64,000 bases of DNA from Chiridota heheva (taxonomy: Eukaryota > Echinodermata > Holothuroidea > Apodida > Chiridotidae). The notes beneath the pieces are model-generated. The model was not told the origin of the DNA. It did not search any database and saw only the letters and a program-made list of their open reading frames with translations. The position numbers and the translations under genes were made by a program. The DNA lies in assembly GCA_020152595.1 (NCBI GenBank), contig JAIGNY010004486.1, positions 286,001-350,000 on the forward strand. The letters are read 5' to 3'. Positions within the stretch are counted from its first letter, which is position 1. Every line of letters begins with the position of its first letter. Positions 23,601 to 35,600 of the stretch are shown here, in pieces.

Positions 23601-26600
23601 TGATGGACCATCATTTTATGATCACCTGGCAAACCTTCCACATGTGATGTGCAATGTAATCTGGGCTAAGGGCTGATGGACCATCATTTTATGATTACCT
23701 GGCAAACCTTCCATAACTGATGTGCAATATAATCTGGGCTAAGGGCTGGTGGACCATCATTTTATGATTACCTGGCAAACCTTCCACAACTGATGTGCAA
23801 TGTAATCTGGGCTAAGGGCTGATGGACCATCATTTTATGATTACCTGGCAAACCTTTCACATGTGATGTGCAATGTACTCTGGGCTAAGGGCTGATGGAC
23901 CATCATTTTATGATTACCTGGCAAACCTTCCACATGTGATGTGCAATGTAATCTGGGCTAAGGGCTGATGGACCATCATTTTATGATCACCTGGCAAACC
24001 TTCCACATGTTATGTGCAATGTAATCTGGGCCAAGGGCTGATGGACCATCATTTTATGATTACCTGGCAAACTTTTCACATGTGATGTGCAATGTAATCT
24101 GGGCTAAGGGCTGATGGACCATCATTTTATGATTTCCTGGCAAACCTTCCACAACTGATGTGCAATGTAATCTGGGCTAAGGGCTGATGGACCATCATTT
24201 TATGATTACCTGGCAAACCTTCCACAACTGATGTGCAATTAATCTGGGCGAAGGGCTGATGGACCATCATTTTATGATTACCTGGCAAATCTTCCACAAC
24301 TGATGTGCAATGTAATCTGGGCTAAGGGCTGATGGACCATCATTTTATGATTACCTGGCAAACCTTTCACAACTGATGTGCAATGTAATCTGGGCTAAGG
24401 GCTGATGGACCAGGGATAATGGGTTTATAAACTACTTTCATTGGAAACAATTGGTTGAGAATATTTCGGGAAAGCATGGGTAGGCTTTTCACTGATACCT
24501 TTTGGAGAATCATGATATGTTAATATATATTTTGTGAACTTAAAGACTCCGTGAATTTGTAATTTTCAGGATGTTCTGAAGTCTAAAATATATCGTGGGC
24601 ATTAAAAATACTTTTGTGTACTTTGTATTTGTAAAAATAAGGCCTGCCTATGGTAACAATTGTAAAACTATAGAATAAACTTGAAAATGTGCATACATTT
24701 ACAAAACAAAACATCATTATTAGTCAGTAGTCAAAGCTCCTTTAACTATGAAGCTTTATGAAGCACTAAGTAACAGGATCTAGATAACAGAAAATGACAT
24801 CACAGACTCACATGTATAATGGGTTCTAAAAGTTAATGTACATGAATTTCAAATAATAGTTTCAATTGCTTTCAAGGTAATGTATTTGTCTATATTGATA
24901 CATAGGGCCATTCTCTGGCTGGTCACACACGTAACAGAGAATGGTCCCAGTGGAAGCCTGGGGTCTCCCAGGGATCCACTGGGGCCATTCTCTGGCTGGT
25001 CACACACATAACAAAGAATGGCCCCAGTGGAAGCCTGGGGTCTCCCAGGGATCCACTGGGGCCATTCTCTGGCTGGTCACACACGTAACAAAGAATGGCC
25101 CCAGTGGAAGCCTGGGGTCTCCCAGGGATCCACTGGGGCCATTTTCTGGCTGGTCACACACGTAACAGAGAATGGCCTCAGTGGAAGCCTGGGGTCTCCC
25201 AGGGATCCGCTGGGGCCATTCTCTGGCTAGTCACACATGTAACAGAGAATGGCCCCAGTGGAAGCCTGGGGTCTCCCAGGGATCTACTGGGGCCATTTTC
25301 TAGCTGGTCACACACATAACAGAGAATGGCCTCAGTGGAAGCCTGGGGTCTCCCAGGGATCCGCTGGGGCCATTCTCTGGCTAGTCACACACATAACAGA
25401 GAATGGCCCTGTAGAGGTTATACACTTGACATTATGAGGCTATTTTCAGTTAATAAACCTAATCTTTTAAGGAGTGCATGTTGTTGCTTTTATCAAAGAC
25501 AATGTTAATACTGGACACAGAATGTCTTCAGCAAAGACAATGTTAATACTGGACACAGAATGTCTTCAGCATGTTGTTGCTTTTATCAAAGACAATGTTA
25601 ATACTGGACACAGAGTGTCTTCAGCAAAGACAATGTTAATACTGGACACAGAATGTCTTCAGCATACAGCAATGTTAATACTGGACACAGAATGTCTTCA
25701 GCATACAGCAATGTTAATACTGGACACAGAATGTCTTCAGCATACAGCAATGTTAATACTGGACACAGAATGTCTTCAGCATACAGCAATATTCTTAAAT
25801 CCCTTTATTATGATTTATTTTAATGCCCTCAACCATCAGGCATGTGAGACTTCAGCTATTTAGCTAGTTGTAGCTATTTTCCACGCTGATTTCAGCTATT
25901 TTCCATGCTAATTTCACCTATTTTCTGCATAATTGACAATACGAAGCTATTTTGATGAGAAAATTGATCAATTTCAGCAAGGTTTCAACTATTTAGCTGA
26001 TTTCAGCTATTTTCCAAGCTAATTTCACCTATTTTCTGCATAATTGACAATACGAAGCTATTTTGATGAGAAAATTGATCAATTTCCACATGTGAGGTTT
26101 CAGCTATTTAGCTGATTTCGAATATTTTCCTAGCTAATTTCACCAACTTTCTGCATAATTATCAATACATAGATAGCTATTTTGATGAGAAAATTGATCA
26201 ATTTCAACATGTGAGGTTTCAGCTAGCTATTTAGCTGATTTCAGCTATTTTCCAAGCTAATTTAATCTATTTTTTGCATAATTGACAATACGTAGCTATT
26301 TTGATGAAAAAATTGATCAATTTCAGCATGTGAGGTTTCAGCTATTTAGCTAATTTCAACTATTTTCCAAGCTAATTTCACCTATTTCCTGCATAATTGA
26401 CAATACTTAGCTATTTAGATGAGAAAATTGATCAATTTCAGCTAGTTTTATAAATCATCACTCACATGTCTGAACCATATTAAATGGCAATAATTCATTA
26501 CTGCACTTCTCTTTGGTGGTAGCACAACACTTTTGATATACCAGTACGTATTTAAACAATTCATTACTGCACTTCTCTTTGGTGGTAGCACAACAGTTTT

Positions 26601-29600
26601 GATATACCAGTACGTATTTAAACAATTCATTACTGCACTTCTCTTTGGTGGTAGCACAACAGTTTTGATATACCAGTACTATTTAAACAATTCATTACTG
26701 CACTTCTCTTTGGTGGTAGCACAACAGTTTTGATATACCAGTACGTATTTAAACAATTCATTACTGCACTTCTCTTTGGTGGTAGCACAACAGTTTTGAT
26801 ATACCAGTACGTATTTAAACAATTCATTACTGCACTTCTCTTTGGTGGTAGCACAACAGTTTTGATATACCATTACTGCACTTCTCTATTTAAACCATTC
26901 ATTACTGCACTTCTCTTTGGTGGTAGCACAACAGTTTTGATATACCAGTACTATTTAAACAATTCATTACTGCACTTCTCTTTGGTGGTAGCACAACAGT
27001 TTTGATATACCAGGCAACAATTCATTACTGCACTTCTCTTTGGTGGTAGCACAACAGTTTTGATATACCAGTACGTATTTAAACAATTCATTACTGCACT
27101 TCTCTTTGGTGGTAGCACAACAGTTTTGATATACCAGGCAATAATTCATTACTGCACTTCTCTTTGGTGGCAGCACAACACTTTTAATATACCAGTATGT
27201 ATTTAAACCATTCATTACTGCACTTCTCTTTGGTGGTAGCACAACAGTTTTGATATACCAGTACGTATTTAAACAATTCATTACTGCACTTCTCTTTGGT
27301 GGTAGCACAACAGTTTTGATATACCAGTACGTATTTAAACAATTCATTACTGCACTTCTCTTTGGTGGTAGCACAACAGTTTTGATATACCAGCACGTAT
27401 TTAAACAATTCATTACTGCACTTCTCTTTGGTGGTAGCACAACAGTTTTGATATACCAGCATTTATTTAAACAATTCATTACTGCACTTCTCTTTGGTGG
27501 TAGCACAACAGTTTTGATATACCAGCACGTATTTAAACAATTCATTACTGCACTTCTCTTTGGTGGTAGCACAACAGTTTTGATATACCAGTACGTATTT
27601 AAACAATTCATTACTGCACTTCTCTTTGGTGGTAGCACAACAATTTTGATATACCAGTACGTATTTAAACAATTCATTACTGCACTTCTCTTTGGTGGTA
27701 GCACAACAGTTTTGATATACCAGTACGTATTTAAACAATTCATTACTGCACTTCTCTTTGGTGGTAGCACAACAGTTTTGATATACCAGTACGTATTTAA
27801 ACCATTCATTACTGCACTTCTCTTTGGCGGTAGCACAACAGTTTTGATATACCAGTGCGTATTTAAACCACAAAAGCATCCAACAAATGAAATTTAACAA
27901 TTGCACATGGGTCTGTAAAAATTACATTAAACACAATGTTTAACCAGTGAAAGTATTCAAAGTGTCCCATACCATTTTATATAATTGTGGTCAGAGCACA
28001 AGATTGTAACATATACCTATAAGGCACTAAATGGTTTGGTCCCAATTTATTCACCTTCACACCTACTTCCAACTAGACCTTTCCAATCACATTCTAAAAA
28101 TACTGATTCCACCACCGTTTAAGACTAAAACATGGAAAACTGGAGTTGTGCACCTGCAGTATTGTGCACCTGCAGTATTGTGCACCTGCAGTATTGTGCA
28201 CCTGCAGTGTTGTGCACCTGCAGTGTTGTGCACCTGCAGTGTTGTGCACCTGCAGTGTTGTGCACCTGCAGTGTTGTGCACCTGCAGTGTTGTGCACCTG
28301 CAGTGTTGTGCACCTGCAGTATTGTGCACCTGCAGTGTTGTGCACCTGCAGTGTTGTGCACCTGCAGAGTTGTGCACCTGCAGTGTTGTGCGCCTGCAGA
28401 GTTGTGCGCCTGCAGTGTTGTGCGCCTGCAGTGTTGTGCACCTGCAGAGTTGTGCACCTGCAGTGTTGTGCGCCTGCAGAGTTGTGCACCTGCAGTGTTG
28501 TGCGCCCAGTGTTGTGCAGCACCTAGCGCTTGTGCACCTGCAGTGTTGTGCACCTGCAGTGTTTGCACCTGTGTTGTGCACCTGCAGTGTTGTGCACCTG
28601 CAGTGTTGTGCACCTGCAGTGTTGTGCACCTGCAGTGTTGTGCACCTGCAGTGTTGTGCACCTGCAGTGTTGTGCACCTGCAGAGTTGTGCACCTGCAGT
28701 GTTGTGCACCTGCAGTGTTGTGCGCCTGCAGTGTTGTGCGCCTGCAGAGTTGTGCGCCTGCAGTGTTGTGCGCCTGCAGTGTTGTGCGCCTGCAGTGTTG
28801 TGCGCCTGCAGTGTTGTGCGCCTGCAGTGTTGTGCGCCTGCAGTGTTGTGCGCCTGCAGTGTTGTGCGCCTGCAGTGTTGTGCGCCTGCGGTGTTGTGCG
28901 CCTGCAGTGTTGTGCCTGCAGTGTTGTGCGCCTGCAGTGTTGTGCGCCTGCAGTGTTGTGCGCCTGCAGTGTTGTGCGCCTGCAGTGTGCGCCTGCAGTG
29001 TTGTGCGCCTGCAGTGTTGTGCGCCTGCAGTGTTGTGCGCCTGCAGTGTTGTGCGCCTGCAGTGTTGTGCGCCTGCAGTGTTGTGCGCCTGCAGTGTTGT
29101 GCGCCTGCAGTGTTGTGCGCCTGCAGTGTTGTGCGCCTGCAGTTGTGCGCCTGCAGTGTTGCGCCTGCAGTGTTGTGCGCCTGCAGTTGTGCGCCTGCAG
29201 TATTTTGCGCCTGCTGCGCCTGCAGTGTTGTGCGCCTGCAGCGCCTGCAGCGCCTTGTGCGCCTGCAGTGTTGTGCGCCTGCAGTGTGCGCCTGCAGTGG
29301 CCTGCAGTTAATGCGCAGTGTTGTGCCTGCAGTGTTGTGCGCCTGCAGTGTTGTGCGCCTGCAGTGTTGTGCGCCTGCAGTGTTGTGCGCCTGCAGTGTT
29401 GTGCGCCTGCAGTGTTGTGCGCCTGCAGTATTTGTGCGCCTGCAGTGTTGTGCGCCTGCAGTGTTGTGCGCCTGCAGTGTTTGCGCCTGCAGTGTTGCGC
29501 CTGCAGTTGTGCGCCTAGTTGTGCGCCTGCCTGCAGTGTTGTGCGTATGCAGTGTTGTGCGCCTGCAGTGTTGTGCGCCTGCAGTGTTGTGCGCCTGCAG

Positions 29601-32600
29601 TGTTGTGCGCCTGCAGTGTTGTGCGCCTGCAGTGTTGTGCGCCTGCAGTGTTGTGCGCCTGCAGTGTTTGTATGCAGTGTTGTGCGCCTGCAGCGCTGTG
29701 CACCTGCAGTGTTGTGCGCCTGCAGTGTTGTGCGCCTGCAGTGTTGTGCGCCTGCAGTGTTGTGCACCTGCAGTGTTGTGCACCTGCAGTGTTGTGCGCC
29801 TGCAGTGTTGTGCGCCTGCAGTGTTGTGCGCCTGCAGTGTTGTGCGTATGCAGTGTTGTGCGCCTGCAGCGCTGTGCACCTGCAGTGTTGTGCACCTGCA
29901 GTGTTGTGCACCTGCAGCGCTGTGCACCTGTAGCGCTGTGGAAAAAGTTACCTGAGGATGCAAAACACTGACTTTTTCTGATTGTATATTTACCTCCGCC
30001 AATAAAGTTGGACGGAAGGGTATGTTTTCACCTCTGTAAATTTGTTTGTTTGTTTGTCATCAAGATATTTTAAGAACTGATCTGATGACTGGATTTAAAT
30101 CAAATTCAGTGTGTGGTTTTGTTATTGCTTAAGGAAGAAGTGATAACAATTTGAGATATATTGGAACAGGTAAAAGGGTACAAATTAGGGGGCTTGTTTT
30201 GCCCTATTTGTCTGTTATCAAGATATCTCTAGAACTGATGATTGGATTTTGATTAAATCTGGTGTGTGGTTTTGTTACTGTTTCATAAAGAAGTGATTAA
30301 AATGTGGGACTAATTGGAACAGGGGAAGGGCATAAATTGAGGGGTGGGATGTTTTCGGATGAGATCTGTCAAGACTGAAACTTTCCAAATGGAAAGTGCT
30401 GAACAATGACTTTTGTGCTCTGAATGAAGATCCAAACATTAATTTCTGGATCAAAGAGGCTTACATCAAGTGTTCTCTGGAATCAATAAAAATGATACAA
30501 ATGATTTCTGCCATGAATGGAAAATGATGGAATGTGAATCCTGGCTGAATAGAGCTCAAACAATGATGCTTCACTTAAATAAAACTGAAAACAATGGTAT
30601 GGCCTTGGAAGAAATCCAGTCAGAAGATAATCTTCAAGTCTTCAGATTGCAAATGTTCATTACAGATCAAAACTTGGGGATGAATCTTGGTGGGCCTAGG
30701 ATTTCTGAGGTAGAGTATAATGGGTGTGGGGAAGAACTCTACAATTATTCTAGGCTTGTTGGAATTACAATGGGGCAGAGGTATGCACTCTAGAGAGTGC
30801 TAATATTCTAGCTACTCAAGATTTATTTTATGTATAAAAATTTAACATTTACATATTTATATATTGAAATTTTAACCTCTTACATATTCACCTTTTATAT
30901 CTATTCATTTATATTTGTATGCATTTTATCTGTTATATTATTATACTTGAATGGAAAGTGCCTAGAAGCAGTATCCATTGGATAAGGTGCTAAATAAATT
31001 TTGTACAATAATAATAACCAACCTTGAATTTTGCAGGCATGAAGAGGTAGTACTGTTGTAATTTTTCAACTGTTTGATACTTGGTTGACACTTCCACTTT
31101 GACAGGGTCAAGCAGGGATGCCCTTTGAAGCTTTGCAACCTGGAATATAAAAGTAATATTCAAAACAAATATTAGTGGAAAATTTGTATGTAGGTTGGAC
31201 TTACTATAACACCAACACAGGCAAATCAAATTTACAAACAAAATAATTTGTGCAATAATTTTTTCAAGGCCAAGTCATGTATGGCTTTAGTAATAGAAGT
31301 GTATTGGTGAAATTCCAAAAGAAAGGAGGGGTAGGGGAGGGGACCTCCCGGACACTTCTCTGGATCTGTCCTTGGTACTATATAAATGTAAACCAAGAAG
31401 ATGATATGATTATAAGCCTACCAAGGTTGGAGGGTATAAGACGAGAAACAGGCCCGTAGCCAGGAATTTTCGCAAGGGGGGTAGGAGCACAAGCACTCCA
31501 CGGGGGCACATTGTGTTATGTTTTTTTGTTGATTTTTTGCAAGGGGGGCACACACCTTCACAGGGGGGGCACAGGCCCCCGTGCCCCATGCTGGCTACAG
31601 GCCCCCGTGCCCCATGCTGGCTACAGGCCTGGTTGGTACTGACAAGCATTGATTCCTATATGCCAATATAACTGATATATAATGAAAGTATATAGAAAGT
31701 TCCCGCCCCCCTCTCCCCATGTTGACACATGCATTCCAATATGCTAGCATAGCTGCTTCCAAGTGGTTACAAGGAGTCAGGTGACGAGTCACATGCAAGA
31801 ACTGAAGAATGCTTTGCCTATAAGCTCTGTATGCGCCCAAAAAATTATGGTCTAAAATAATATTCCCGATAGAGGTTTGAATGTAAAATCATGTGTTTTA
31901 TAGCAAAGTTAGGGCTTGGGTTTCAAAAAATTCCACTAGGGCATCAAAAAGCTTGCTAGAGCTGCAAAAATCTCCTGCTTGGGTTGCAAAATTCTCCCGC
32001 TTGGGTTGCAAATATCTCCCGCTATGTCTGCAAAAATATCCCAATAGGGCTTCGAAAATCCCACTAGGGCTTCAAAAATCCCACTAAGGCTTCAAAAATC
32101 CTGCTAGGGTTGCAAATTTCTCCCGCTAGGGCTGCAAATTTCTCCCGCTCAGTGCTTTTAAAGTCCCACTAGGGTTTCAAAAATCCCAATAGGGCTTCAA
32201 AAATCCTGCTAGGGCTGCAAAAATCTCCCATTAGAGCTGCAAAAATCTCCTGCAAGGGCTTCAAACATCACATTAAGGCTTCAAAAATCTCGCTAGGGCT
32301 TCAAAAATCATGCTAGGCCTGCAAAAATCTCCCATTAGGGCTGCAAAAATATCTCACAAGGGCTTCAAAATTTCTGCTAGTGCTACAAAAATCCTGCTAG
32401 CACTTTAAAAATCCTGCTAGGGTTTTAAAAATTTGCAGGGCTTTTGTCCAGAAAACAATATCCCGCTAGGTTTAATGAAATACCATGCGTTGTATACGCG
32501 AGTAAGGGCTTGAGAGTTAGGTTTAAAAATCTTGATAGGGCTCAAAATTTGCAGGGTTTTGTATAAAAAGCAATATGTCCCTAGGATTTAATAAAATATC

Positions 32601-35600
32601 ATATTTTTTATAGCCAAGTTAGGACTTGAGAAAATAAATTTAGCTTGAAAAAATTCTGCTATGGCTTCAAAATTTGCAGGGCTTTTTCCACAACATCCTG
32701 CTAGGTTTACATGAAATATCATGTCTTATAGCAGAATAAGGGCTTGATAACTTTAGTATTGAGCCTATTATAGCTTCAAAAAACTCATGAAGTTCGATAC
32801 ATGAGTAGAACAGTCAGATGAGGGTCCCATCATCATGAATTTGGCCAAATTTTGTTCCAATTTTTTACAAATAATGTTCAAATTTTGGTAGATATTGACA
32901 GTTTATTTACAAGTTGGCGCAAAGGGCCTAAGTTCATACTTAGATGTATAAGAAATCCAGGAAAATCATGGACTGTCCCCATAAAAAGCCTACCTGATCA
33001 CAAAAGTGGCAACATGCAATAGAATAGTAAATGAATATCTAACAAAATAATGTATGTAATTGTCCTACCGCTTAGTGTAGCCATTGATTATTGTCCTACC
33101 GCTTAGTGTGGCCATTGGTTATTGCCCTACCGCTTAGTGTAGCCATTGGTTATTGTCCTACCACTTAATGTAGCCATTGCTTATTGTACTACCACTTAGT
33201 GTAGCCATTGGTTATTGTCCTACCGCTTAGTGTAGCCATTGGTTATTGTACTACCACTTAATGTAGCCATTGCTTATTGTACTACCACTTAGTGTAGCCA
33301 TTGGTTATTGTACTACCGCTTAGTGTAGCCATTGGTTATTGTCCTACCACTTAGTGTAGCCATTGGTTATTGTCCTACCACTTAGTGTAGCCATTGGTTA
33401 TTGTGCTACCGCTTAGCGTAGCCATTGGTTATTGTCCTACCTCTTAGCGTAGCCATTGGTTATTGTCCTACCTCTTAGTGTAGCCATTGGTTATTGTACT
33501 ACTGCTTAGTGTAGCCATTGATTATTGTCCTACCGCTTAGTGTAGCCGTTGGATATTGTCCTACAGCTTAGTGTAGCCATTGGTTATTGTTTACCGCTTA
33601 GCGTAGCTGTTGGATATTGTCCTACCGCTTAGAATACCCAAAGGTTATTGTCCTACCGCTTAGTTTAGCCATCGGTTATTGTCCTACAGCTTAACGTAGC
33701 CATCGGTTATTGTCCTACCGCTTACCATAGCCATTGTTTATTGTCCTACCGCTTAGTGTAGCCATTGGTTATTGTCCTACCGCTTAGTGTAGCCATTGGT
33801 TATTGTCCTACCGCTTACCATAGCCATTGGTTATTGTCCTACCGTTGTTTAGTGCCATTGGTTAGCCATTGGTTATTGTCCTACCGCTTAGTGTAGCCAT
33901 TGGTTATTGTCCCACCGCTTTAGTTATTGTAGCCATTAGTTATTGTCCTACCGCCTTAGTGTAGCCATTGGTTATTGTCCCACCGCTGTTAGTGTAGCCA
34001 TTGGTTATTGTCCTACCGCTTAGCCATTGTTTATTGTCCTAGCCATTGGTTATTGTCCTACCGCTTAGTGTAGCCATTAGTTATTGTCCTACCGCTTAGT
34101 GTAGCCATTGGTTATTGTCCTACCACTTAGTGTAGCCATTGATTATTGTCCTACCGCTTAGTGTAGCCATTGGTTATTGTCCTACCGCTTAGTGTAGCCA
34201 TTGGTTATTGTACTACCGCTTAGTGTAGCCATTGGTTATTGTCCTACCGCTTAGTGTAGCCATTGGTTATTGTCCTACCGCTTAGTGTAGCCATTGGTTA
34301 TTGTCCTACCGCTTAGAGTAGCCATTGGTTATTGTCCTACCGCTTAGTGTAGCCATTGGTTATTGCCCTACCACTTAGTGTAGCCATTGGTTATTGTCCC
34401 ACCGCTTAGCGTAGCCATTGGTTATTGTCCTAACGCTTAGCGTAGCCATTGGTTATTGTCCTACTGCTTAGCGTAGCCATTGGCTATTGTCCCACCGCTT
34501 AGCGTAGCCATTGGTTATTGTACTACCGCTTAGTGTAGCCATTGGTTATTGTCCTACCGCTTAGTGTAGCCATTGGTTATTGTCCTACCACTTAGTGTAG
34601 CCATTGATTATTGTACTACCGCTTAGTGTAGCCATTGGTTATTGTCCTACCGCTTAGTGTAGCCATTGATTATTGTCCTACCACTTAGTGTAGCCATTGA
34701 TTATTGTACTACTGCTTAGTGCAGCCATTGGTTATTGTCCTACCGCTTAGTGTAGCCATTGATTATTGTACTACTGCTTAGTGTAGCCATTGGTTATTGT
34801 CCTACCGCTTAGTGTAGCCATTGGTTATTGTCCTACCATTAAGTGTAGCCATTGATTATTGTACTACCGCTTAGTGTAGCCATTGGTTATTGTCCTACCG
34901 CTTAGTGTAGCCATTGATTATTGTACCCTTAGTGTAGCCATTGATTATTGTACTACCGCTTAGTGTAGCCATTGGTTATTGTCCTGCAACCGCTACCTTA
35001 GCCATTGTGTAGCCATTGGTTATTGTCCTACCGCTTAGTGTAGCCATTGGTTATTGTCCTACCGCTAAGTGTAGCCATTGGTTATTGTCCTACCGCTTAG
35101 TGTAGCCATTGGTTATTGTACTACTAGCTGTTAGTGTAGCCATTGGTTATTGTCCTACCGCTTAGTGTAGCCATTGGTTATTGTCCTACCGTCCTAGTGT
35201 AGCCATTGGTTATTGTCCTACCGCTTTAGTGTAGCCATTGGTTATTGTCCTACCGCTTAGTGTAGCCATTGGTTATTGTCCTACCGCTTAGTAGAGCCAT
35301 TGGTTATTGTACTACCGCTTAGTGTAGCCATTGGTTATTGTCCTACCGCTTAGTGTAGCCATTGGTTACTGTCCTACCACTTAGTGTAGCCATTGGTTAT
35401 TGTCCTACCACTTAGTGTAGCCATTAATTATTGTCCTACCACTTAGTGTAGCCATTGATTATTGTCCTACCACTTAGTGTAGCCATTGATTTGTGTCCTA
35501 ACGCTTAGTTTAGCCATTGGTTATTGTCCTACCGCTTAGTGTAGCCATTGGTTATTGTCCTACCACTTAGTGTAGCCATTGGTTATTGTACTACCGCTTA

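Larger units (their letters stand above)
28010..31018 (+). mobile_element. CR1/L2-like LINE 3' region, expanded by an internal array
   Basis: At about 28016 the plus strand reads [20 protein letters not shown], a CR1/L2 C-terminal motif. At 28132 it reads [10 protein letters not shown], then the 16-bp array. After the array, at about 29936, it reads [11 protein letters not shown] and a stop. The motif normally reads (S)CAAP-LWN-LP without a gap. A 3' end of the same type (AAGGTGCTAAATAAATTTTG with AATAATAATAA) lies at 30958-31018. That the two ends belong to one insertion is my inference; other repeats lie between them. Confidence 0.7.

Noticed and set aside
26967..27897. 22-residue repeat protein on both strands
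   Set aside because: The unit is 66 bp, so frames stay open by length alone. Frames are equally good on both strands and lie in a DDX47 intron.
28125..30002. Open frames of more than 600 codons on both strands, Cys/Ala/Pro/Val-rich
   Set aside because: They result from a stop-free 16-bp unit read in successive phases. Equal-length frames exist on both strands, and there is no start context or homologue.
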